The notes under the pieces: generated by a model | Told to the model about the DNA's origin: nothing | Database searches by the model: none | The model's input: only the letters and a program-made list of their open reading frames with translations | Position numbers and translations under genes: made by a program | Assembly: GCA_040882645.1 (NCBI GenBank) | Contig: JBBEAX010000032.1 | Span: forward strand, 1-32,879 | Length of the DNA stretch: 32,879 nt | Source: JAUYIV01 sp040882645 | Lineage (GTDB): Bacteria > Actinomycetota > Acidimicrobiia > Spongiisociales > UBA11373 | Direction of reading: 5' to 3' | Shown: positions 1 through 6,966 of the stretch, in pieces | Numbering within the stretch: the first letter of the stretch is position 1 | Layout: each line of letters starts with the position of its first letter

Positions 1-230
1 AACTCTACGGTCTTCGGGGCGACGACGAGCCTGGCGATGAACTCGGCGACGAATACAAGCCAGATGAGCCAGCCCGCCACTGTCAGACCCACGCTCAGGG
101 TGGATTCCGCGAGGGATTCACCGATGACCACCAGCACGAACACGACCGACAGAGCACTCATCACCGGAGTCAGCCGGTCGAGCAACTCGTCGGCCCAGAT
201 CTCCCGCTCGACTTCCGAACGGTTAATCAC
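1..230 (-). CDS. Ion-channel-like membrane protein, N-terminal part only
   Basis: The reading frame starts at GTG 230 and runs off the left edge of the window, giving about 76 residues. A GAGG-type ribosome binding site (237-240) lies 6 bases before the GTG. The protein begins with a short charged segment (INRSEVEREIWADELLDRL) followed by two hydrophobic helices, roughly residues 24-42 and 48-66. The second ends in VFVAEFIARLVVAP, the pattern seen at the end of S2 in voltage-gated-like and potassium channels of the ion_trans family. The pore and any C-terminal domain are outside the window, so ion selectivity cannot be judged. It is divergent from the lipoprotein gene to its right. Another membrane protein with a similar helix pair remains possible. 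Confidence 0.6.
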   Translation of the reverse strand, partial: MINRSEVEREIWADELLDRLTPVMSALSVVFVLVVIGESLAESTLSVGLTVAGWLIWLVFVAEFIARLVVAPKTVE

Positions 231-455
231 CGGTCACCTCTGTCATGTAGGTCTAGGTCTGGCTATCAAGACAGGGTACCGACGCATGCCCAGTCGGAAC
301 TGGCGATATCGTCATCGGCATCGCCCGGAGGAGAGCGACATGTTGTTGGGTCTGCGCCACTGCACGGCACGCAAACCGTCGTCCTTGGTTCGTCTCAGTT
401 GTGCTCCCCAAGTTCGGTCGCGGAACCGACCGCCGAGCGGGAACGTCAGAAGCGT

Positions 456-1328
456 ATGAACCGGTGGATGCTTCGAGTCGTGCTCGCAGCAGGCCTGATT
501 GTCGCAGCCTGTGGGGTTGCGCCCGGGGAGGCGGAATCGCCGACGAGCACCCAGGATGCGGACTCGACGACGAGCACCGTGGCTCCCACGACCTCGGCTC
601 CGGTACCGGACACCTCGACCAGCTCTCCGAGTTTCATCTCGACTGGAGAGCTCGACGTGATCGTTCCCCCGGACGAGAACGGCGACTATCCGCCCGACCT
701 GTTGGTCACCTGCTCCAGCGGACCCCAGTTTCCGCTCGGCGCCATCCACGAGATAGAACTCGTCGGCCAGGACGACCCGAACGGCATGCTCGCCGCGATC
801 GAGCCCTTTCTGAGCAGCGAAGAGGGCCAGAACTGGCCGCAGGATGGGTGGCAGCTGCTCCATCAGACCTTTGAGCAGGCGACCCTCGTCGCGCGATCGA
901 ACGGAACGCTTGCGTACATGCGCCTCGGTCGGGAGGACGAGGGGTGGAAGTGGGGTGGCTCGTCGATCGGTGGAAGCCGCTGTGACCTCCAGTACGCCAT
1001 CCCGACAGGGTTGAACACCGTGGGGTGGCGGCTCGACCCGTCGGCTCCCGAGCCGGGGCCGCAGGCCACGCAGCTACATGTGCTGCTCACCGAGCGGGAG
1101 TGTGTCAGCGGCCAGGCGATCGGTGACCGTCTCGTTGGTCCCCAGGTCGTGATGACCGACACGGAGGTGAGGCTCGCCTTCGCCGCAGAGCCTCCCCCAG
1201 GCGACTACCAGACATGCCAGGGCAATCCGGAGACCCCCTACACGGTCGAGCTGCCGGAGCCTCTGGGTGATCACGAGATCATCGAGGGGCTGTCGATTGG
1301 AATTTTCCTCGAGGACTATGTGAGCTGA
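456..1328 (+). CDS. Secreted lipoprotein of unknown function with Thr/Ser-rich linker
   Basis: The 290-residue protein starts at ATG 456. The frame is open upstream, but this is the start that places a signal peptide at the N-terminus. The signal peptide (MNRWMLRVVLAAGLIVAAC) ends in a lipobox, V-A-A-C, so the protein is predicted to be lipidated and held on the outer face of the membrane. Residues about 25-60 form a low-complexity linker rich in Thr, Ser and Pro. The remaining about 230 residues contain several cysteines (TCSSGP, SRCDLQ, RECVSG, YQTCQG), possibly disulphide-bonded. I do not recognise the globular domain. The gene is convergent with the DUF222/HNH gene. No strong ribosome binding site precedes the ATG. 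Confidence 0.75.
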   Translation: MNRWMLRVVLAAGLIVAACGVAPGEAESPTSTQDADSTTSTVAPTTSAPVPDTSTSSPSFISTGELDVIVPPDENGDYPPDLLVTCSSGPQFPLGAIHEIELVGQDDPNGMLAAIEPFLSSEEGQNWPQDGWQLLHQTFEQATLVARSNGTLAYMRLGREDEGWKWGGSSIGGSRCDLQYAIPTGLNTVGWRLDPSAPEPGPQATQLHVLLTERECVSGQAIGDRLVGPQVVMTDTEVRLAFAAEPPPGDYQTCQGNPETPYTVELPEPLGDHEIIEGLSIGIFLEDYVS

Positions 1329-1330
1329 GG

Positions 1331-1349
1331 TGGGCCACCCGCAGGCCCA
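1331..1349. terminator. Possible weak terminator hairpin between convergent genes
   Basis: Three bases after the lipoprotein stop codon there is a 6-bp GC-rich inverted repeat, TGGGCC (1331-1336) and GGCCCA (1344-1349), with a 7-base loop. There is no T-run. It lies between convergent genes, where a terminator is expected, but the stem is short. Confidence 0.3.
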
Positions 1350-1385
1350 GACCAGCCGGGTGTCACCGCGCGCGGAATCGCACGG

Positions 1386-2636
1386 CTACGGCGGTCGGCC
1401 GCTCTTGGTGTATTGGTGGCCGAGGGGGCTGGTCCAGAGGTGGTCGCCGTTGGGGAGAAGTTGGTGCTTCCAGCCGAGGCGGTGGCGAACCGTGACGTGG
1501 TCGTGGCGGCATCCGGCGTCGAGGCCGGCTGCGGAGGTTCGTTGAACCTCGGCCCATGGGGTGCGATGGTCCAGGTCGCATTGGGTTGCGGGCATGCGGC
1601 ATCCGGGGAAGTAGCACACCTGGTCTCGCGATTGGGCAGTCCGGCGATCTGAATCCGTGGGCCTGCGTCGGGTCGTGCCGCCCCCGATGGGGAGCCCGGT
1701 GTTGGGGTCGATCACCGTGTAACGCCATTCGGCGCCAGGGCTGGTATCGGCGAGTTGGCGGGCGATGTCGGCGATGACCGGTCCGTACCCTCCCAGTTCT
1801 CCCGGGGTGTCGGTGAGGCGGGCAAGGGTGTCGAGGTCGACGTGGAGGTCGACTGTGCCCCCCTTGGCGTCGCGGCGGCGTCCGGCGAGGAGGTCCAAGT
1901 AGACGTCGGCGCGGATCTGGTCGATGGTCCTCGGGTCGCCGGCTCTTCTGAGGGTCTTGGCGAGCCGGTCGATCCGCCGGGAGATCTCGGTCACCTGAGC
2001 CGGTGGCAGGTTCAGCCCCAGGAGATGAGCGGTGCCATCGGAAGAGGCCTCGACGATCACCCGCCTCCCCTCCACCGCGTCCTGGTAGCGATCCCTGGCG
2101 GATTCGGGTTCGACCTCGATGGCAAGCCGGCGGACTTTCGCCGCGAGCTCCCCGGTCGTCAACCTGGGAGCGTCGCCGATCAGGGTGTCCACGACGCTCC
2201 GCGCCGTCTCCTCATCGAGGTGGGAGGTGCCGTCGACGATCACCCGTGCCCGGCGGACATCGACCGATCCGCGAGCCAACGCGTCCCACAGGCGGGGGAG
2301 CCGGTGCCGAACCGCGAGGGCCAGGTCGAGCTCCACCTCGGCAGATCGGCGGGTCAGCCGCAACGCCGCTCGGATCTCCGTCGCTGAAGCCTCCCAGGCA
2401 AGCGCCGGATCGTCGGCGAACAGCTCGCGCTCCATGTGGTCCGAGATCGCAGCAATGGCTGACATGGCCTGGGCCTGAAAGTGCGACGTCATCCGCTGAT
2501 GAGCGCACAGCACCACCACCCGATCATGGGCTGACACCGCCTCGACGTCGATCGACGCCAGGAATCCGGCAAGGGCGGGGCCTGGCGGCATGGCGTCAAG
2601 ACCGGGAGGAATCGGCTCGTTTCGCGGCTCCAACAT
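1386..2636 (-). CDS. DUF222 and HNH endonuclease-signature protein (13E12 repeat family)
   Basis: The 416-residue protein starts at ATG 2636. Residues about 20-300 are the alpha-helical DUF222 region common in multicopy actinobacterial 13E12 proteins (for example ARVIVDGTSHLDEETARSVV and GTVDLHVDLDTLARLTD). Residues about 335-416 carry the HNH region: CYFPGCR with a following CDLDH supplies the first zinc pair and first His, then AGCRHDH and the family's usual ending, DHLWTSPLGHQYTK. The central Asn normally found in ANL before the second Cys is Gly here (AAGL), and the usual CRRHH reads CRHDH, so nuclease activity is doubtful. There is no ribosome binding site; a TACGTT box 6 bases before the ATG suggests a leaderless message. 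The cellular role of the family is not well established. Confidence 0.88.
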   Translation of the reverse strand: MLEPRNEPIPPGLDAMPPGPALAGFLASIDVEAVSAHDRVVVLCAHQRMTSHFQAQAMSAIAAISDHMERELFADDPALAWEASATEIRAALRLTRRSAEVELDLALAVRHRLPRLWDALARGSVDVRRARVIVDGTSHLDEETARSVVDTLIGDAPRLTTGELAAKVRRLAIEVEPESARDRYQDAVEGRRVIVEASSDGTAHLLGLNLPPAQVTEISRRIDRLAKTLRRAGDPRTIDQIRADVYLDLLAGRRRDAKGGTVDLHVDLDTLARLTDTPGELGGYGPVIADIARQLADTSPGAEWRYTVIDPNTGLPIGGGTTRRRPTDSDRRTAQSRDQVCYFPGCRMPATQCDLDHRTPWAEVQRTSAAGLDAGCRHDHVTVRHRLGWKHQLLPNGDHLWTSPLGHQYTKSGRPP

Positions 2637-2642
2637 GCGAAC

Positions 2643-2648
2643 AACGTA
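2643..2648 (-). promoter_or_regulatory. Candidate leaderless -10 box for the DUF222/HNH gene
   Basis: On the minus strand TACGTT (TANNNT type) ends exactly 6 bases before ATG 2636, so transcription would begin at or next to the start codon. No convincing -35 box is visible 16-18 bases upstream. Confidence 0.4.
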
Positions 2649-2729
2649 TCGACGCCCTACGACAGATTTCGCGCACCCGTAGGCCCGTCAAGAGATCCGC
2701 GATTGGCTCGGTAAGGAACGCGAGGGTAC

Positions 2730-3485
2730 CTAACGGTCTCGGTGATCCGATTCCGAAGGCACGCTCGATGAGATGACCTCATCGAGGGGCACGGTTCCTG
2801 CGGCGATATCCGTGGCGACCGCGCTGAGGTGGCGGCGAGAGTCACGGGCATACTTGCGAAGGATACGGAACGCCTGGTCCATATCGATGTTGGTCCGCTC
2901 GGCCAGCATTCCCTTGGCCTGTTCGATGGCCACCCTGCTGTCGAGGGCGTACTGGAGTTGGCCCGCCCGCAGCACCGCTTCTCGAGCGGCTTGGTCCTGG
3001 AGGATGGCGATGCTGGCGACATCGGCCAGGGCGCGCGCAAGGTGTGCATTCGGTTCGTCCAGAGGTCTGGCTTGGGCAGCGAAGAGATTGAGCGCCCCGA
3101 TGACGATGGTCCGGAGCCGCAGGGGGATCGCATGAACCGATCCGAACCCGGCGGAGACGGCCTCGGGGCCAAAATGCGGCCATCGGTCCTTCGAACTGGC
3201 GAGGTCGGTGTGGGTCACGGGCTGGCCGGTCGAATACGCCTCCAGGCAAGGTCCCTCTTGGTTTTGCAACTGGAACAGCTCGAGTAGACGGGCTCGCTCG
3301 CTGGAGGCGGCCATGACTCGCAGATTGCGGTCTTCGTCGGCGAGGAGGATCCCGGCGGCGTCGGCGAGGTCGAGCCGGACGCATCCGTCCGCGAGCACGG
3401 TGAGCAGGTCGATGATGTCGAAGTCGTCGACGAGTGAGTCGGCGAGTTGCACAAAGATATCGACGACTAGCTGCTCTCGCGTCAT
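2730..3485 (-). CDS. GAF-ANTAR transcription antitermination regulator
   Basis: The 251-residue protein starts at ATG 3485. Residues about 15-165 form a GAF sensor domain, with motifs such as GILLADEDRNLRVMAASS, NQEGPCLEAYSTGQPV and VHAIPLRLRTIVIGALNLF. Residues about 173-232 form an ANTAR domain (QLQYALDSRVAIEQAKGMLA, then NIDMDQAFRILRKYARD), which in characterised members binds paired RNA hexaloops and prevents termination. The ligand of the GAF domain cannot be read from sequence. It is the last gene of a minus-strand operon, 24 bases after a second GAF-ANTAR gene and downstream of a GAF-GGDEF-EAL gene. It probably relays a small-molecule or redox signal to RNA targets elsewhere in the genome. 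The family call is secure; the signal is unknown. Confidence 0.93.
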   Translation of the reverse strand: MTREQLVVDIFVQLADSLVDDFDIIDLLTVLADGCVRLDLADAAGILLADEDRNLRVMAASSERARLLELFQLQNQEGPCLEAYSTGQPVTHTDLASSKDRWPHFGPEAVSAGFGSVHAIPLRLRTIVIGALNLFAAQARPLDEPNAHLARALADVASIAILQDQAAREAVLRAGQLQYALDSRVAIEQAKGMLAERTNIDMDQAFRILRKYARDSRRHLSAVATDIAAGTVPLDEVISSSVPSESDHRDR

Positions 3486-3509
3486 TCCTGCCTACCTCTT
3501 CCAGGAAGC

Positions 3510-4229
3510 CTACTCACCGAATCCTCCCGGTGCTGTGTCATCGCTGAGCCGGAGGCGCCGGTCCACGATGTCCTGGGCCAGCGCGGCGAGCGATCGGGAG
3601 GTTGCGTACGCGTGCGCCCGGATGCGCACCGAAGCGTCGGGGACAGAGATACCGAGTTGTACCGCCACCATTCCCGTGGCCTGATGAAACTCGGCCCGGT
3701 GTGCGATCGAAGCAGGGAATTCTTCGGCGGGGAGAGTTTGCTCGGTCGTTCGGGGGGTGAGCATCGACTCGGTGAGGGCCTCTACCACGCACAGGCTATC
3801 GGCGATCTGGTCGCGGGAAAGGTCGCCTGCGACGTTCTGGTAGACGGTGAGCACCCCGATGCACCTCCGGCCGGCGTGGAGAGGGAACGCGAACACGCCT
3901 CGAGTCCCCAACTCGAGGGCAAGCGGGGCGAAGTTCGGCCATCGGTTCCGGTCGGCTGAGTAGAGATCCGGTTCGAACACGGGCGCACGGCTGGCAAAGG
4001 CGTCCGGGCAAGGTCCCTCGCCCAGCGAGAACTGCAACTCGTCGAGGGTACCGGCTCGGTGATCGGAAAAGCACACCGGGCCGCTGTGTCGGCCGCTCAT
4101 CAGCGTGACACCGGCAGATGAAACCTGCATCACCGCGGCGGTTGCCACGCAGACGCTGCGAGGTGGAGTCGCGGTCCGATGTTGCTCGAACGCGACGGCG
4201 ACGCGAGCCGCCCGGTCGTCGGCGGTCAT
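3510..4229 (-). CDS. GAF-ANTAR regulator, second paralogue, divergent ANTAR
   Basis: The frame is open to 4427, but the first 66 codons overlap the end of the upstream gene. ATG 4229 begins MTADDRAARVAVAFEQHR, lies 22 bases after the upstream stop and has a GAGGGG ribosome binding site, so it is chosen (239 residues). Residues about 20-155 are a GAF domain with the SLGEGPCPDAFASRAPVFEP and GVFAFPLHAGRRCIGVLTVY motifs also seen in its neighbour. Residues about 170-225 resemble ANTAR (FHQATGMVAVQLGISVPDAS, then RIRAHAYATSRSLAALAQDI) but have a shortened first helix and replacements at usually conserved Phe and Leu positions. RNA binding is therefore less certain than for its neighbour. Divergence after duplication, or a partner role in a heterodimer, is possible. 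Confidence 0.85.
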   Translation of the reverse strand: MTADDRAARVAVAFEQHRTATPPRSVCVATAAVMQVSSAGVTLMSGRHSGPVCFSDHRAGTLDELQFSLGEGPCPDAFASRAPVFEPDLYSADRNRWPNFAPLALELGTRGVFAFPLHAGRRCIGVLTVYQNVAGDLSRDQIADSLCVVEALTESMLTPRTTEQTLPAEEFPASIAHRAEFHQATGMVAVQLGISVPDASVRIRAHAYATSRSLAALAQDIVDRRLRLSDDTAPGGFGE

Positions 4230-4251
4230 CGGTCGGTGCGCCCCTCGGTTC

Positions 4252-6171
4252 TCATCGGGCTCCCTTCCAGCGCTCGGTGGGGCCGGGCGAAACCGAGTTC
4301 GCTGGCGCAAAATGGGAGATCGATGGTGTCGAGCGTTGCAATGGTAGGGACTGGCGATCTCCGAGGAGAGCGCTGAGGTCTTCGGCGTTCCGGGGACGAG
4401 CGAACAGGTAGCCCTGGCTGAAGTCACAGCTCATTTCGGCGACTCTGGTCCGCTGCCCCGCCGTCTCCACTCCTTCGGCCACGACGGCCATGTTCATCCC
4501 ATGAGCCAGGCCCACGACCGCCCTCACGATCAGGCGACTCGCCAGGCTCGTCTCCAGGTCGCCGATGAATCCCCGGTCGATCTTTACCGTGTCCATCGGG
4601 AAGTGCTTCAGATGGCTGAGCGACGATTGACCGGTCCCAAAGTCGTCGAGGGCCAGCGCCACGCCGATGTTCTTGAGGCCGACGAGCGCGGCCAGGGCGC
4701 GTTCCCGGTCGGGGACGAGGACGCTTTCGGTCACTTCGAGTGTCATCTGATCCGGCTGTGTCTCGGTGTCGGACAATACGGTCGACACCAAGCTGGCGAA
4801 GCCCGGCGCCATCAGCTGGTGGATGGAGATGTTCACCGATACTCCAAGATCCTCCCGGGAGGTTTGGCCCACCCAACGCTTGCGGTCGCGGCACGCCTGC
4901 TCCATTACCCACCGACCGATGTCGCCGATGAGGCCCGACTGTTCCGCCAAGGGGATCATCACGTCGGGATGCACCATCCCGAAAGCCGGATGGTGCCAGC
5001 GGAGCAGGGCTTCGGCCCCGGTGACTTGTCCGCTCCCGGTGGCCACGATCGGCTGGTAGTGGACCTCCATCTCACCCCGCCTTACCGCGCCGCGGAGGTC
5101 TTGATTCAGGCGCGCCCGGTGACTGACTACGCGGTGGTCACGCAGGTCGATGATGGCGTGACGTCCTCCCCCTTGCCGCTTCGCCTCGTACATCGCGGCG
5201 TCCGCCTGATCCAGAACCGAGTGGGGGATGTCGTCGGCGAGGCCGGCAAAGGCGATGCCGACGCTGGCGGTGACGTGCAACTGGGTGCCGGCCACTACGA
5301 AGGGCTCGCGCATCGCCGCACCGATGCGTTCGGCGAGCGCTTCAGCCTGCAAGGCCTCGTCGAGATCCTCGCAGAGGATGACGAACTCGTCTCCCGAAAA
5401 GCGCGCAACCGTATCTCCCGGTCGGAGCAGATTCGTCAGCCGTTCGGCGACAGCAACCAGCAACTGGTCCCCGATCTGATGCCCGTAAGAGTCGTTTATC
5501 GACTTGAACCCGTCGAGGTCGGTGTAGAACACGGCGACCATCTTCTTCGAACGCCGGCAGCGGAGCATCGCGTGGTCGAGGCGCTCGACGAGGAGGGTGC
5601 GGTTCGGCAGGCCCGTCAGCGGGTCATGAAGTGATCGGTGGCGATCCCGCTCCGACGCCTCTTCCAGATCCGACCGCGCCTGCGCGTTGAGGAGGTAGGC
5701 GGTGGTCACATCGGCAAGCGTCTGGGCCGCCGCCATCGCCTCTGGGTCCATGGTCCCGGCCGTCGTCCGGTACAGGTCGAGAGACCCGAGGCTGTGGTCG
5801 TAGTCGCGGAGAGGAAAGCTGAAGACCGCGGTGAGCCCCTCTTCGATCGCCCGTTTCGAGAAGTCGGGGAACCGGTTGTCTTTGCGGAGGTCGGGGATGG
5901 AGACGGTCTCACCGGTCCGGAACGCCGCGATGCAAGGCCCCTGCCCGGTCTCGGTCTGGAGTTCCACGAAGCGCAGCGCCGCCTCGTCGGAGGCGGCCAC
6001 ATGCCTGGTTTCCCCTGTCTCCGAGATCAGGGTCACACTGGCAGATCCGATTGGCAGCACCTCGACGATGCGACCCACCAGGTGATCGAGGATCGACTGG
6101 ATCGGGTAGTCCGTCATCAGGGTTCGCGCGAACTCGCCCAGGAGATCTGAGAGTCGCCGGTCCGAAACCAC
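4252..6171 (-). CDS. GAF-GGDEF-EAL cyclic-di-GMP protein
   Basis: The frame is open from 6294, but GTG 6171 has a strong GGAGG six bases upstream and sits at the start of GAF homology, giving 639 residues. Order: GAF about 6-160, GGDEF about 178-340 (HDPLTGLPNR at 182-191), EAL about 355-605. The diguanylate cyclase signature reads SGDEF (259-263) rather than GGDEF. The EAL half keeps the phosphodiesterase residues: EAL 387-389, Asn 447, Glu in LEVTES near 479-482, DDFGTG at 509-514, Lys 530, Glu 566 and Gln 586. There is no membrane segment. It should hydrolyse c-di-GMP; the cyclase half may be weak, regulatory or active. It heads an operon with two GAF-ANTAR genes, which suggests joint sensing of one signal through related GAF domains. 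Confidence 0.93.
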   Translation of the reverse strand: MVSDRRLSDLLGEFARTLMTDYPIQSILDHLVGRIVEVLPIGSASVTLISETGETRHVAASDEAALRFVELQTETGQGPCIAAFRTGETVSIPDLRKDNRFPDFSKRAIEEGLTAVFSFPLRDYDHSLGSLDLYRTTAGTMDPEAMAAAQTLADVTTAYLLNAQARSDLEEASERDRHRSLHDPLTGLPNRTLLVERLDHAMLRCRRSKKMVAVFYTDLDGFKSINDSYGHQIGDQLLVAVAERLTNLLRPGDTVARFSGDEFVILCEDLDEALQAEALAERIGAAMREPFVVAGTQLHVTASVGIAFAGLADDIPHSVLDQADAAMYEAKRQGGGRHAIIDLRDHRVVSHRARLNQDLRGAVRRGEMEVHYQPIVATGSGQVTGAEALLRWHHPAFGMVHPDVMIPLAEQSGLIGDIGRWVMEQACRDRKRWVGQTSREDLGVSVNISIHQLMAPGFASLVSTVLSDTETQPDQMTLEVTESVLVPDRERALAALVGLKNIGVALALDDFGTGQSSLSHLKHFPMDTVKIDRGFIGDLETSLASRLIVRAVVGLAHGMNMAVVAEGVETAGQRTRVAEMSCDFSQGYLFARPRNAEDLSALLGDRQSLPLQRSTPSISHFAPANSVSPGPTERWKGAR

Positions 6172-6177
6172 CGCGCA

Positions 6178-6182
6178 CCTCC
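6178..6182 (-). promoter_or_regulatory. Ribosome binding site fixing the GGDEF-EAL start
   Basis: The minus strand reads GGAGG, six bases, then GTG at 6171. No comparable site precedes the ATG at 6294, so this site decides the start of the c-di-GMP gene. Confidence 0.65.
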
Positions 6183-6238
6183 GGGCCGATAAGGGGCCGC
6201 GAGGTCTGGGCGGGCTACCAACTAGTGGTAACGATGGA

Positions 6239-6267
6239 ACGATACACCTCTCCCGCCCATATGTGAA
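6239..6267 (-). promoter_or_regulatory. Candidate housekeeping promoter of the c-di-GMP/ANTAR operon
   Basis: The minus strand contains TTCACA (6262-6267), a 17-base spacer, and TATCGT (6239-6244), matching 5 of 6 and 4 of 6 consensus positions. A start near 6231 would give a leader of about 60 bases. It lies inside the longer open frame from 6294, which supports the internal GTG start. Based on consensus only. Confidence 0.5.
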
Positions 6268-6331
6268 GCCTCTCTGGCAGATAATCGGGCCCACATCGAT
6301 GAAGCGGAGCGCGCCTAGCCGGCTTCGGACG

Positions 6332-6365
6332 GGAGAAGGACCGGCCCCGAGGCCGGTCCTTCTCC
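6332..6365 (-). terminator. Strong hairpin terminator downstream of the RRM gene
   Basis: GGAGAAGGACCGGCC (6332-6346) and GGCCGGTCCTTCTCC (6351-6365) form a perfect 15-bp stem with a 4-base loop. On the minus strand no T-run follows; on the plus strand the stem is followed by ATTTC. It lies 73 bases after the RRM stop codon and before the promoter of the c-di-GMP operon, so its likely job is to end the RRM transcript. Terminators without a U-tract are common in high-GC actinobacteria. Confidence 0.7.
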
Positions 6366-6437
6366 ATTTCTAACCGAGCAACGGGGTTCGCGTCGGGCCT
6401 TCGCCCCGCGAATTCCCGTGCTCGGGTGTGTTATCGC

Positions 6438-6689
6438 CTAGCGGCGCTCTTTGGCCAGGTTGACGGTGAGCGCGCGCCCGCCGACGTCCTTGCCGTTGAG
6501 GGAATCGATCGCCTTCTGAGCCTCGTCGGACGAGGCCATCTCGACGAACCCGAAACCGCGCGAGCGGCCGGTGTCGCGATCCATCACGACCTGGGCCTTG
6601 GTCACCTGACCGTGCTGGGAGAACAGGGACTCCAGCTGGGCGGAATCGGTGTCGAACGTGAGATTCCCCACGTAGATGTTGGTGGTCAT
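6438..6689 (-). CDS. Single-RRM RNA-binding protein
   Basis: The 83-residue protein starts at ATG 6689, preceded by GAGGAG 8 bases upstream; the frame is open slightly further, but the domain begins here. Almost the whole protein is one RNA recognition motif: RNP2 is IYVGNL (residues 4-9) and RNP1 is RGFGFVEM (about 43-50), with the usual DRDTGRSRGFGF loop. There is no glycine-rich tail. Such small bacterial RRM proteins, best known from cyanobacteria, bind single-stranded RNA and are often cold-induced; the target here is unknown. It is monocistronic, ends at a strong hairpin, and is divergent from the glycan gene cluster. Confidence 0.92.
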   Translation of the reverse strand: MTTNIYVGNLTFDTDSAQLESLFSQHGQVTKAQVVMDRDTGRSRGFGFVEMASSDEAQKAIDSLNGKDVGGRALTVNLAKERR

Positions 6690-6966
6690 TGTCTTTGCTC
6701 CTCTTGAAGCGTTGAACCGTCGATCGTCGTTGCGCCCCATGTGGTGCGAAGCCGGAGGTCACAACCGACCGAAACCGGGTGAGCATCTTTGCTGGGCCCA
6801 ATGGCCGCTTCACCCGACGGTAGGAAAGGAGAAGGGAGGCGCAGCACGCATCAGGCGTGCACTGTTGAAGAAGAGCATAGCCGCCCGTATCCGCAAACCC
6901 GAATCCCGATTGCGATCGCGCCCTTTCTGGGGGCGGCCGGCGGACAGCCCGGCCGGCACCGGTACA
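6690..6966. other. Divergent intergenic region with no supported gene
   Basis: This 277-base stretch separates the RRM gene from the glycosyltransferase. It must hold the RRM ribosome binding site and promoter, and probably the promoter of the glycan operon. A TACAGT box on the plus strand straddles its right end (6963-6968). A 6-bp inverted repeat, GCACGC (6844-6849) and GCGTGC (6855-6860), is also present. Open frames through it look like shadows. If the glycosyltransferase really begins near 7084, the non-coding stretch is nearly 400 bases. Confidence 0.5.

Noticed and set aside
1755..2387. 210-residue plus-strand frame
   Set aside because: It is antisense to the DUF222/HNH gene and has no recognisable features.
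4501..5634. 377-residue plus-strand open frame
   Set aside because: It is entirely antisense to the GGDEF-EAL gene, whose catalytic motifs are all in frame on the minus strand; long antisense frames are expected at this GC content.
6172..6294. ATG 6294 as start of the c-di-GMP protein
   Set aside because: No ribosome binding site; the segment contains the predicted promoter and another GTG with GGAGG lies at the start of homology.
6332..6365. Riboswitch (for example c-di-GMP) upstream of the GGDEF-EAL gene
   Set aside because: The hairpin lies upstream of the predicted promoter of that operon and is a simple perfect stem; no aptamer-like multi-helix structure was seen.
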